The position numbers were made by a program, and so were the translations under genes. Below are positions 12,005 to 22,328 of a DNA stretch of 64,000 bases, in pieces (the first letter of the stretch is position 1; each line of letters opens with the position of its first letter). The stretch is taken from NCBI GenBank assembly GCA_958295665.1, contig OY282558.1, positions 185,482,015 to 185,546,014 on the forward strand, written 5' to 3'. Origin of the DNA: Tipula vernalis. Lineage: Eukaryota > Arthropoda > Insecta > Diptera > Tipulidae. Below the pieces are notes generated by a model, which worked only from the letters and a program-made list of their open reading frames with translations, had not been told where the DNA came from and made no database searches.

Positions 12005-12585
12005 ATGTCGAGTTTTGTGCCTGCATATTACGATTTGCGTACATCATTAATTTTTTGTTATCATTTGAAGAAAACACAATCATATCGAACGCTTGTCGAA
12101 GCTTACAGTGAGCATGCTCTTTGGTGATTTTGACGTGAAAAACGAAGAACGTGGAAAACCACCATAAATGTATAAAACGGTTAATTGCAAGCATTGTTGG
12201 ATGAGGATGACGCTCAAACGCAAAAACAACTCGCGGATCAATTGAAGGTGTCACGCGAAGCCGTCTCCATACGTTTAAAAGCCATGGAAAAGATTCAAAA
12301 GGTGGGACAATGGGTTCAGCATAAACTGAATGAAAGACAACAGGAAAATCGAAAAACCGAAAAAGAAAGTCACTTCTCCATCGAATTGGGACTGGCGATG
12401 AAAAATGAATCTATTTTGAGAATTCAAAGCGCAAAAAGTCATGGGTTGATCCAGGACAACCATCGACATCGACTGCAAGGCCAAATCGCTTCGTACAGAA
12501 GACAATGCTCTGTAATTGGTGGGGTCAAAAGAGTGTAATTTATTTTGAGCTGCTAAAACCTGGTAAAACCATAAATACTAAATCG
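12005..12585 (+). pseudogene. Mariner transposase, N-terminal and first catalytic part
   Basis: It opens MSSFVPAYYDLRTSLIFCYH with a LVEAYSEHAL block, as in mariner N-termini. The second HTH follows: LQALLDEDDAQTQKQLADQL and the WVQHKLNERQ linker (12185-12360). Shifted frames then give the GDEKW-type first catalytic Asp region, the WVDPGQPSTSTARPN block (12445-12500) and NWWGQKSVIYFELLKPG (12508-12560). The last of these is diagnostic for irritans mariners. The coding sequence is cut after the INTK residues by the short-repeat array. Confidence 0.85.
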
Positions 12586-13232
12586 TTCGATGTTGAAAGG
12601 CCGAACGCCGGAAGGTCGAACGGTGAAAGGCCGAACGCCGAACGGCCGAATGTGTCGAAAGGCCGAATGTCGAAAAGCCGATTGGGTCGAAAGGCCGAAA
12701 GTGTTGAAAGGCCGAATGTCTAAAGGCCGAATGGGTCGAATGGCCGAACGTCTGGAACGGCCGATGGGGTCAAAAGGCTGAATTTTCATTCATTTCCTTC
12801 ACCTAATTGATTGAAATCAATAGTTAAAACCATTGCATTTATTTCGTAATGTAAAATGATTTAAATAAATTGAAAATACGTGCTAATAAATCCTGTGTAT
12901 GTAGCATATCTGATGTGATCAAATTTTGTTGGAAAAAAATGTATTTTTTTTTTCTATTATAATTAGTTAATTTTTAATAAATGTAAGAAGAATTTAATAT
13001 TTAAGGCGATTTAATATTAAACATTTTTTAAAAAAGAAAACTTAAAATCAATTTCGACACAAACGGTCTTTCAACATTCGGCCTTTCGACACAATCGGCC
13101 TTTCGACATTCGGCCTTTCGACCTATTCGCACTTTCGACACATTCGTCCTTTCGAAATTCGGCCTTTTGATATTCGGCCTTTCGACCCTTTCGGCCTTTC
13201 GACATTCCGCCTTTCGACATTCGGCCTTTTGC
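12586..13232. repeat. Foldback-like block: short-repeat arrays in inverted arms
   Basis: The left arm (12586-12785) is a tandem array of about ten units around GGCCGAATGGGTCGAAA, 14-18 bp each. The right arm (13060-13232) is the same unit in reverse orientation (TTCGACATTCGGCC). The two are separated by about 270 bp of AT-rich sequence. The arms could pair into a long imperfect hairpin. Repeat-built arms around a spacer recall foldback (FB/Galileo-like) elements. The block interrupts the mariner coding sequence, so it was inserted or amplified there. Confidence 0.8.
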
Positions 13233-13249
13233 CCCTATTCCTACTAAAC

Positions 13250-13555
13250 GTAACTAACAATAAATGATCTATTTAAATCGAGCTTTGCGTGAAAAACGAC
13301 CAGAATATGATAAAAGGCAACACAAAGTGATTTTGCTTCATGATAATGCATAATCACACAAAGCAAAACCGGTCAAGGAAACGTTGGAAGCACTTAATTG
13401 GAAATACTTTCACATGCGGCTTACTCGCCAACTTGGCTCCATCCGATTATCACTAATTTGCATCGATGGGACACGGGCTTGCTGAGGAGTACTTCCTATG
13501 AAAATATAGGAAAAAGGCTCGATAACTGTTTGTCTCTAAAGACGAACAACTATTT
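13250..13555 (+). pseudogene. Mariner transposase, middle part
   Basis: The plus-strand reading LNRALREKRPEYDKRQHKV is followed by ILLHDNA, a stop, and KAKPVKETLEALNW. HDNA contains the second catalytic Asp of the mariner DDD triad. Shifted pieces then cover the SDYH-like third block (LAPSDYH equivalent near 13430-13450) and the SKDEQLF end region at about 13535-13553. It directly continues the protein interrupted at 12585 and stops again at the palindromic element. Confidence 0.8.
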
Positions 13556-13904
13556 ATGTCTGTGAAGTTAGCATGAAAATTCATCCCGAAAAGTTTTTTT
13601 TTATTTATTGGTTTGATTCCTTGCTAAATTAGATATCAGCCCGAAAATGAAGAGAAATATAGAAGAAAATTGCAATTCATCCTGAATTTTTTATTTTTTA
13701 TATAATGAAACACTTAATATTTTGCAATACAAATAATGCTTTAAAAACATGTTTTAATTAAAGGTGTTCGTTCGAAAAATATTATTAAGAAATCACGGGG
13801 TTCACTTAGTAAACGGACCGTTATTCTCTAACAATTCCATACATTTCAAATGAATAAAATTTGTTACATTTTAAAATTAGATAGCGCTTTTCGCAGAGGG
13901 AATA

Positions 13905-13975
13905 ATATGGGTCGAAGGGCCGGATGGGTAAGGGCCGAATGGGTCGAAGGGCCGAATGGGTCGAAGGGCCGAATT
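13905..13975. repeat. Short tandem array related to the 12.6-kb repeats
   Basis: Four units of about 16-17 bp (GGGTCGAAGGGCCGAAT with variants) lie inside the palindromic element. They share the GGCCGAAT...GTCGAA core with the arrays at 12586-13232. The same motif therefore occurs in two neighbouring but distinct insertions. Confidence 0.75.
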
Positions 13976-14182
13976 ATTTTTTTTTTTTGTTTCGTTTTTA
14001 GAAATATAATTTTTTAAATTTGCTATTTTAAGGAATATTTTGTCGATATAAAATATTGTATTTCAGAATGTTGCATTAACATAATATTGCTTTTTTTATT
14101 AATCTTGCAACTACAAAATGTTGCAACTACAAAATCTTGCATAACAAAATAGTGCAATTATTTTTCTTTTTAGTAGATGTCA

Positions 14183-14945
14183 TTAATAGATTCTGTATAA
14201 TCCGCTCCTATGTGCGGCACGCAGTGCAACATGTTTACTGATCCCGGCTCCTACGTCCCCTGAAATTGAAATCTAAGGCCCCTCGGAGGGCTAAGCCTGG
14301 GAGAGCGCAGCGACTTCCCGCGTGCCCGTGAGAATTCCCGAAGCCTCTACAATTCTAAGTTAAATTAGTATGTCATTTTTCTTCAATTTATTTTCCTCAA
14401 ATTAGAGAAAAAACTGTACGGGAAATTGTTATGGAAGATTTTGTATTGGAATATTTTGTAATACAAAATTACATATCCAACCCAGTTTTCCTATGTCCCT
14501 TACTTAAAGTTGATTTTTCACATGAGCAGGCATTTATCTACATCAAAATGGTTCAGATTAAATTAATAATAAAGGCTTTAGATTTGAATTTCGTCTTAGG
14601 GCTTTATAGATTTGAATTTAAAATCTTGCTTTTTATAATTTATGGAAAATGGGGATTTCGGTTACGAAACGAAAATAACCAAAAATATAAATTTTGGAAA
14701 ATGGAGAATTTCTTCGGGGGACGTAGGAGCCGGGATCAGATTATATAGAATCTATTAATCCCGAACTATAGAGGCTAACGGTTTCGGTAACTCTCACGGG
14801 CACGCGGGATGTCGCTGCGCTCCCCCCCCCCGCTTAGCCCTCCGAGGGGATTTAGATTTGAATTTCGGGGGACGGTGGAGCCGGGATCAGTAAACATGTT
14901 GCACTGCGTGCCGCACATAGGAGCGGATTATACAGAAGCTATTAA
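14183..14945. mobile_element. Inner inverted-repeat element, more GC-rich ends
   Basis: The left arm begins TTAATAG and TTCTGTATAATCCGCTCC (14183-14208). The right arm is its reverse complement (14920-14945). The arms extend about 160 bp and include GGAGGGCTAAGC and GGGCACGCGGGA words on either side. A third, partial copy of the terminus sits at 14722-14760, which suggests one unit nested in another. The middle (14480-14720) contains the dispersed satellite-like repeat. No transposase gene was found. Confidence 0.7.
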
Positions 14946-15131
14946 AAGCTTGATTTGTTTTGCAAAATATTAAGTGTTTCATTAAATAAAAAATAAAAAA
15001 TTCGGGATGAATTGCAATTTTCTTCTATATTTCTCTTGATTTTCGGGCTGATATCTAATTTAGCAAGGAAACAAACCAATAAATAAAAAAAAACTTTTCG
15101 GGATGAATTTTCGTGCTAACTTCACAGACAT

Positions 15132-15210
15132 CAACTTTTTGACGTGGCATACACGCATTCCCAGAAAGACGGGAAAAATGTATAACTAATAATGGACAAT
15201 ACTTTGAATA
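15132..15210 (+). pseudogene. Mariner transposase, C-terminal end
   Basis: Immediately after the palindromic element the plus strand reads GIHAFPERREKCITNNGQYF and then a stop at about 15208. This matches the conserved mariner C-terminus (LPERWxKCIxxxGxYF). It is in order and orientation with the pieces ending at 12585 and 13555, which shows that all three were once one gene. Confidence 0.85.
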
Positions 15211-17269
15211 AAATACTCTTAACCATTATCATAGGATCAACGTGTACTTTACACTAGAGTTCACCTTTCAAAAGGTTTTACAACTCGAACAAACAAAAAC
15301 AATTTCAGTTTTAAAACGACATAGATGTGCATTTCATATATGTATGTACATATATGTATAAAAAATGTTAAACATTTTCGACAATATGGGAACTTCAATA
15401 CGTATTTCGTTTCTTATATGTCCCTCGATATTATTTGGGCGGAAATTTTTGTTGTTTAGCTTTCATTTCTTCAGATTAAATGTATTTCGTCCCATCAAAC
15501 TTAGAAACACATCTAAATTCTCTAATGTAATGGTTTTGTTTTATTTTTATTTTTTTGGGGTTTTGTGCTTTACTATAAAGTGAAAGTGAAAATGAACATT
15601 ATTGGATTCTCGAATATTTGTATAAATTATCGTGTCGCATATTTAAGGTTGTGCGTTTTGTGCAAAAAAAAAAATGTTTCCAAATAAAACAATAAACTTT
15701 GGCTAGTTCGTCAAACAAACTATTAACATATTATATGTAGTATGTATGATATGTGTACACATATATGTATACGAGGGAAAATTTAACAACATGGGTTGGG
15801 TGTTTTTTTCTTTTTTTTACGATAGGTTTGGGAAAACTAAAAGTGAAATAAAAAATGACATGGAAATTGATGACTTTAAGCTTAATACGTTTTTGTTTAT
15901 GGTATACATTTGTTGTTGGGTTAAAAGCAAGCAAAATTCATAATAAAACAAAATTTTATTTGTGTTGTTTTATTCATTCTCTGCAGAAGAGTTAAAGTCT
16001 AGTGACATAATTTCCATTCAGCACATAGCATCAACACTAACAATAAAACAGTAAAGCAGAAAATAAAAATGAAAAACATTCTCATAAATTTATTTTATTA
16101 ACATAATTGAACAAAAAATTATGTTTTTGTTTATATCTTACACTCGTGGTACACAAAGATTTAGATGTCAATGCTGTAATGAGCGTGGATTAGGAAATGA
16201 TGAAGGAAATATAAATTAAACCTTTTGTTTAATTGTTACCACGTCTAAACGCAGTGGTACATGATATGCTGCATTAAATCATGGTTTTGTAAATATGTAT
16301 GAACAAAATCTATGTCGTATGTAAAACGATAGATATTGGAAAAATTATATATTTTGTATGTATCCATCAAACTCATTCTACTCCAGCTTAACCAACAAAC
16401 ATAAAAATATGTAGCTAGATATGTTCATAAAAGTAGATTCAATAAAAGTTACATAAAACAGTATACTTCCATAATACATACATACATACATATATATGTT
16501 TTCCCATTTTCATCCCTTTTTTCGTCCTTTATTTATTTATTTTGTATAATTTTCTCCATTTTTCCATTTGTATTCACCAGCAACGACAAACCCCACCGTA
16601 ACAATATCAACAGCACAAAAATAAAAGCATAATAGTTGGAAAAACCATGAAGAAAATGGTAAATGGTAATACGTATATTGGAACGGTTGTTTTTGGTTGG
16701 ATGGGAAAAATATACACACAAAAGAGAAATGAAGAATGGAAAATGTTCGGAAAGAAAATGGATTTCATTTTTTTTTTTGTTTTTATTTGGGAGGTTATAC
16801 GTTTTCACATTTAACACAGAACTTGTACAAAATTTAACAGGAACTGGTAGGTATGAGAAGAAGATTTAACTTCTTTTTTTGTGTTTTGGCAATATTTTTT
16901 GGATGTGATACGAACGAAAAAAAAAAACAAAAGTGATGGGTGTTGGGTGGTTCTACTTTTTTGTTTGTACAAATTTTAATATTCTAGCAAGATAAATATA
17001 CTTCGATATAGAAACGGAAAATTCGTTTGGTTTATTTATTCTATTTTTGTTTAGCCAACGACGAGACAGATATATACGGTTACATCTATATACAGTAAAC
17101 TTCAAATGATTCTTGTGTTTGGTTTCGAATATGAATAAAACATCGCTTCATTAAGCACTTTCAGCCATACATACTTAAAAAAATAACTTCTGAACGTTTT
17201 TTTTTTCTAATTGAGTTGCAGCCATAAATTTTTAACTAATAAATTATTTCGGTTTTTTTTTCGTTTCAG
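15211..17269. other. AT-rich, intron-like unique sequence
   Basis: This is the longest stretch in the window without recognised transposon coding. It has TATG/TACA microsatellite patches (about 15335-15360, 15725-15770, 16475-16500), poly-A and poly-T runs, and short chance ORFs. Together with the possible exon that follows, it could be part of a large host intron. Confidence 0.4.
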
Positions 17270-17323
17270 GTAATTTCAACAAGATCCATTATTATAAGTC
17301 TTATACCTGTAACTGGCTGCCTT
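17270..17323 (+). CDS. Candidate 54-nt internal exon of an unidentified host gene
   Basis: A textbook intron end precedes it: the branch-point-like word TTAACTAAT (17232-17240), a T-rich tract and TTTCAG ending at 17269. The 54-nt block is followed directly by the strong donor GTAAGTACAT from 17324. One frame is open (starting with two bases of a split codon) and reads NFNKIHYYKSYTCNWLP. That is rich in aromatic residues, with one Cys and one Trp, and looks like real protein. The length is a multiple of three. I do not recognise the protein. The strand and exon call rest only on splice consensus and composition. Confidence 0.4.
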
Positions 17324-18239
17324 GTAAGTACATATGTTTAAAATCTTATTTTTATTCACATTGGAAATTCAACATATGTAAATGACTCGCATGATATATT
17401 CTTGCGTCATTTACGTTTATAAATTATTTAAAATCAATGACCCAGTAACTCTATTTTCTATAATCTAATCAATTATTCATTAAGAGATCATAACCATCGA
17501 CCAACAACCTTAAACAAAACCAACGTTACCGTGCATATAGATACATAGAGTTACATTCATTTATTTATCATATTTCCGTTTTAGACGTTAGGTGCGGTGT
17601 ACAATAAAAAATATCGCCAGCACTTGTCTCACTTACCTTATATATGTATGTACATAATAATAGCAAATATACAAAAAACAAATCGAAAAATGTTTAACCC
17701 AATTAGTACCGTAACATTGTGGTCTAGATTTTCATGTGAAAATTTCATAACAATATCAATAAATTCATTTAAGAGGTGCAAAGACGATATTAAAATGGAT
17801 AAAAAAAAAGATAAAATACGGGGGGAATCAGAAACAGGTGAAATTAAATGGATACCATTGTAACCTGCTAAAATCGTCACAATTTTGTACATAAAATAAT
17901 TAGAGGGTTGTTGGGGGTTATGAATGTTACATTATCATTTTTGCCACATGGTGGTGTATTTTGATTTTCTGGTACAAGTTCTTTGTCTCTCAAAATAATG
18001 GAAGGGAAATTAATTAAAAATGAATTAGACCAAACCGAAAGAGCAAAACACTTTATGGATTTGTCTATTCTCTCATGAGTGCCACTTAAACTAATCGCTG
18101 CTTATTAACGTTAATAATTAATTCCACTATATTTAAGAACATTAGACGAATACCATATGGTCGAGCTAATTTAGAGAACCTTCCTTGAACGTTGATATAT
18201 TGTTGTAATAGGTCAATTCGATTTAATACCAAAGGTTTC
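17324..18239. other. AT-rich, intron-like unique sequence
   Basis: This continues the intron-like tract downstream of the candidate exon. It contains scattered short frames such as 17597-17863 without a recognisable domain. No second exon with both splice sites was identified. Confidence 0.35.
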
Positions 18240-18880
18240 AGGTTAAGCATCCATACATAATTTTAAACGTTTCCTAAATTTCCTAGACGCTTTTCAACCC
18301 AGACAATGGCAACATGTAATGACTCCAAATTTTTATTTTGTATGGCATGGGCTCTAGTCTCTAAGTATGCCCAAACAAAATAGTCGAGAGGATTAAAATC
18401 CGGAGAATACGGTGGTTATAGCAATACCGTCGACGATAATTTAAGAATTTGAGCGGAAGTTTTCCCACAGTGGTAAATCCAGCCCAACCCATAAAAGATT
18501 TAGGTTTTTGGCTTCTGGCAACAATTTGGGCTTCTCTGGGAGAAGTTTTTGACCAAATACGGTCATTTTGACGATTGTATCATTGTTCAATTGTGAACAG
18601 CTTCTCATCGGTAAAAATAATTTTTTTGGATTTTTTGCCCCCGAACCGCTTCAGTAACACTTCGTAGAGTGTTGACGGTGCGCGGACGCTCCCTCCCCGA
18701 TCGATCCGAAGAACAACCTAGCTCCCAGTATTGTTTTATCGCTTTGATGACCGTATTTTTTAGACATGATAACTCTAAATAAGGGAATAAATAAGAAGAA
18801 TAGAGAACCGATTTTATTTTTAATGAAAAATTTTTATTTTAATGTACCATCTGATCAAACTTGACCCAGACTTGTAAAAA
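18240..18880 (-). pseudogene. Mariner-like transposase with internal deletion (copy 1)
   Basis: Minus-strand reading from about 18640 gives FTDEKLFTIEQ-YNRQNDRIW, then IVARSQKPKSFMGWAGFTTV and GKLPLKFLN. It jumps at once to PPYSPDFNPLDYFVWAYLET near 18410. In full-length relatives about 70 residues, including the second catalytic Asp, separate these blocks. A second copy at 48577-49160 has the same join, so this is a shared deletion derivative. At 18780-18812 the upstream sequence AATAGAGAACCGAT matches the other copy too. Confidence 0.75.
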
Positions 18881-18900
18881 GAACAACATTTTTATGTATT

Positions 18901-20425
18901 TTAATACAAATCTTTATTATCCCCTTCAAAATAGGCTCCTTTTGAGCCTTGATAAAGGCTCTCAAAGAAATCAGCAAACAAATTAACCTTAGCTAGAATG
19001 TTATCACAGAATCGGTCTTTCCAATAAATTGTGGAAGGGTAACCATCAGATTTTCTTTTATAGTTAACAAAATGCCAAAAGTGATTGGGATTCGATTTAA
19101 TTTGTGATTCCACCTCCAAAACATAATTACTGTAAAGAAATCGGTTAAGAAATATATACTTTTTACGTAAAACCTTAAATGAGTTGTAATTTACTGTATT
19201 CGGAGATAGTTTATAACGTTTATGAGCCTTATCCTTTCTATTTTTTAAATTTATCAATTCATTGTTATACCACGGTTCCTTCTTGGTGCCTAAAACTACC
19301 AATCTAGGAATGAATGTTTCAATACCCATTTGAACAATTTTATAAAATTCGTTCAACATATCGTCTATATTATTACTATTATAAAATGAAGACCAATTAT
19401 ACCCAACAAGAAATGCACTTAAAGAAACATAATCACCCATTTTAAAGTTATAGATGACAGAGTCGGTATTATTTTCGATTAATTCACTGTATTCAAACAA
19501 GACTGAAATATTTAGCGGCAAATGATGAATACTTGAAGATCCAGCTAAATCATCACAGGTTGTGACGGCCATCTCATGATCAATTGGCACAAAGGCTAGG
19601 TCTAACACGTTGTTACTGCAATTCTTCACATTGATACATTGTTTGAGTCCCAACGAAAATATTTCAGATATGAACTTTTCCACATCATCGTTCATGTTTA
19701 TGGGAGTTAAATTGTTATCCATATACTCCCATACCAATACCTGGCAAGTTAAAATCACCAAAGATAAATAAGCGGTGCTCAGGTTGAAGAAGTGCAGTAA
19801 TAATTATTTTTACGGTGTACCAAAACATATCGTAAACCGCGACGCTTGTATATGAATGAAACCGTAAGCGCAGAGCAACAACTTCAGTACCGCAGTTGGT
19901 TAACGTTATCGGCATAGATGAGTATTTGTTAGAGATGGCTAATATAATACCAACCCCCCACGGCATAAGTGTCCTGCTGTAGATGTCTGTCTCTCCGATA
20001 AACTGCATAAGTTGGTGGAAAATACTCCTCGGTTCTGTAATGGGCAGTCAACCACGTTTCCGTGATGCAAATAACGTCATAATTCTCCTCCAAAATTGAC
20101 AGATATAGAGACTTAGATTTAGTTCGAATGCCGCTCGAATTATGGTAATATATATTTAAGAATGAATAAGGCTGGGGATTTGTTCCGCAGTTGAGAGGCT
20201 TAAAAGATGGTGTGATGGCAGGCGCAGATGTTATTGTTTGGTTGGGAATATTACACCAGTCCGGGTTTTTGCCACACGTGGATAGCTGGTAAATGGCCGA
20301 ATTATTACCCTCAGTGGCCAAGCCTCAGAATTATTGAGCATAATGTAATGGGTTTCCTTCAATCCGATTTTAAATGAGATGAATGTTAGTGAGTTATCAA
20401 TAACACGATCCTTGGATAGTAACAA
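18901..20425 (-). pseudogene. Non-LTR retrotransposon ORF2 (copy B), endonuclease part
   Basis: From 20250 down the minus strand encodes an APE-like endonuclease. It has IYYHNSSGIRTKSKSLYLSI and DVICITETWLTAHYRTEEYF, then after frame changes LFIFGDFNLPGI (the conserved GDFN block). A 286-codon run (19761-18901) covers the rest, including SSSIHHLPL and the linker to RT (KEPWYNNELINLKN, FADFFESLY). RT itself is absent: the copy stops where the mariner-like copy lies. Non-LTR elements normally lose their 5' end, so this 3' loss implies deletion or interruption. Confidence 0.8.
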
Positions 20426-20432
20426 TTTACAT

Positions 20433-21000
20433 TCAACGTCCTATGATAAACCTGTCCTGCAGTTTGTCACAAATGTACTTTACAATTCGATCAGAAGTGA
20501 CAGATGGATCAAAACGACTAATATATAAAAATTTTTTGTTCGGCAGAGGTACAGTTCTAATCGAGTTGATCTGTGTGCCAGTACCCATGACTTCCTGTGT
20601 TAGTCCTGGCGAAGTATAGCTAATGGGATTGGACACTATCTCAGCTACTACTACAGATAATAGTTTATTAGCAATATCAACAGTATGTTTATCCAGCAAG
20701 GCATTGATTAATTTGCGGTTTTCAGCAACCTCCGTTTCAATTTTTTTTAAGTCCAATTTTTCGGCAGCTCTGTGAACAATCACGTCAATTTTTTTAAGAG
20801 CTTTTTCATATCCTTATTTATGAACCAAATTTTACAGCTAGTGCAGAAGTAACATAAATTCGCAAACTTTTTCATAGAGTTAATAGCGGCGCGGTCAATT
20901 CCACAACACTCATAGCAAAATTGTACGTCACAAAGTTTGCACGAAACGACATCAGTTGTCGAAAAAACATTATTACATGTTACACGACATTGTCAGTATT
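20433..21000 (-). pseudogene. Non-LTR ORF1 with PHD-like zinc finger (copy B)
   Basis: Minus-strand reading from about 20990 gives a Cys-rich finger. The pattern is C-x3-C-x10-CKLCDVQFCYECCG, then after 15 residues CYFCTSCKIWF. This is followed by a helical, Lys/Glu-rich stretch (LKKIETEVAENRKLINALL) and a conserved C-terminal block FLYISRFDPSVTSDRIVKYI. PHD-type fingers are typical of ORF1 in CR1/Jockey-related elements, where ORF1p binds RNA. A matching C-terminal block occurs in copy C near 63030-62970. The 5' end of the ORF was not found. Confidence 0.75.
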
Positions 21001-22105
21001 AATAATTCACTGTATTAAATATTTAAAAATGTTTAAAAAATGTTTATAACAAACGGGATATATAAGTGTTATAAATATGATTATAAGTTGTATCACAGAG
21101 TTTTTATGAATGAATCAGCTAATTGTTAATTATTATTCGTAAACCGATTAAATCGTAATAAATATCCCGTTAAAAATAAAATTAAAAAAATATCCTATTC
21201 TTGTTTATTGAATTATCACTGGACTTTATATGTAACATTTCTAAAATCGATGTTTTCCTAAAATTTTTTGTTGTTCTAAAATTTTTACATTATCCAAAGT
21301 TATTTTATAATTTGTATCTTTTGTACGTTGAATTCTAATTCAATTTTTAAATTTTTAAATCCAATTTGATTTCCTACTCAAGAATTTATTCAATTACATT
21401 TGGGAATTCAAATTCTCATTTTCAGTTTTGCTCGAAATTCTGATTTTACCGTATAACGTGTGTGTATGTTGACTAACAATATGTTAACTTTTCTCGTAAA
21501 TGGCACTCATTATTTTACTAAAATTCATGTTTGAATTCTGAGTTAATTTCATTTCTAAATTAAATTTAAAATTTTGCCTAATTATTCTACTTAAAATTTC
21601 ATTCACAATCATTACGTCCTATTTAGAATTGAAGCTAATTTTGTTACCTTTAGATTTCCCTCTACTTTTGGTCAAATCCATCGTGTTTTAATTGTAGTTC
21701 GAAGTCGATTTGTAGTTTACCAAATCAAATTAAATTGATGATTCATTTAAATTCCGATGAATTCTTTTACATTCATTTCCATATTTTGCGTTATTCAGAT
21801 AAATTTAAGCCAGCTATCACGAATTCAAGAGCTAGCAACATTTGTTTATGTCCAGGATTTCGAGGCAAGATATTAGGTAGGTTTCACGCTAAAGACATTC
21901 GCTCATAAGGATGATAAATTTTGCCTTGCCTTTTTCTTATTCAGGTGTTTTCTTCTCTCTACTACATTTTCTCGTGTGTGGGTGTGTATGTGTGTGTCGT
22001 CCTCAGGTTTGTTACAATACTCGTGGGCGTCATTTCGTCGCGTATGATTAAACATTGAGGAGGTAAGGATAAACCGTTGCGCCATACCATAGACACTTTG
22101 TCGCC
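21001..22105. other. AT-rich sequence dense in AATTC/GAATT words
   Basis: There is no coding signal. From 21240 to 21800 the words AAATTC, GAATT and AATTTAAA recur far more often than elsewhere, which may reflect an old degenerate repeat. No clear period could be set by eye. Confidence 0.35.
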
Positions 22106-22328
22106 CCTATTCCGTTAGTCGTGTCACTTGTCACTTGTACCACCAATAAAATGTTGATAGTATCTTAGTCGATTGAAGTGACAATCGTCGTTTAAAGTGA
22201 CAAACATAGTTTTACTTCGCTTTCTCTAATACACGTCACTTCAATCGACTAAGAGCACACCAATTTATATTTGAAGTAACAAGACAATTATCACATCGAA
22301 TGAAGTGACACGACCAAGAGAATAGGAT
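22106..22328. mobile_element. MITE with nested inverted repeats
   Basis: The outer arms CCTATTCCGTTAGTCGTGTC (22106-22129) and AAGTGACACGACCAAGAGAA (22303-22328) are near-perfect complements. Inside, CTTAGTCGATTGAAGTGAC (22164-22182) and its exact reverse complement (22235-22253) form a second hairpin of 19 paired bases around a 52-nt loop. GTGACA/TGTCAC words recur throughout. It has no coding capacity. Superfamily unknown. Confidence 0.75.

Larger units (their letters stand above)
13556..15131. mobile_element. Palindromic (long-TIR) element inserted in the mariner
   Basis: It starts ATGTCTGTGAAGTTAGC (13556-13572) and ends with the exact reverse complement (15115-15131). The arms stay about 90% alike for roughly 175 bp (to about 13735 and from about 14955). 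On both sides the mariner reading continues: SKDEQLF before, and the GIH...PERR end region after. That fixes it as an insertion. The interior carries another inverted-repeat unit and a short GGGCCGAATGGGTCGAA array. No transposase was seen. Confidence 0.8.
11828..15355 (+). mobile_element. Irritans-like mariner with two internal insertions
   Basis: Three separated pieces of one mariner transposase run in order on the plus strand (12005-12585, 13250-13555, 15132-15210). Between them lie two unrelated inverted-repeat blocks. The left border is taken at CCAGGTGTGTATATATGAAA (about 11830), which looks like a mariner terminus. A weak counterpart, TTTCATATATGTATGTAC, occurs near 15335. Borders are therefore approximate, but the identity of the coding pieces is clear. 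Confidence 0.65.

Noticed and set aside
12586..13232. CRISPR-like regular repeats
   Set aside because: Units are contiguous without unique spacers, are inverted between two arms, and the context is a eukaryotic transposon.
22006..22062. Second candidate exon between CCTCAG and GTAAGG
   Set aside because: All three frames contain a stop codon and the block overlaps GT-microsatellite sequence; consensus splice ends alone are not enough.
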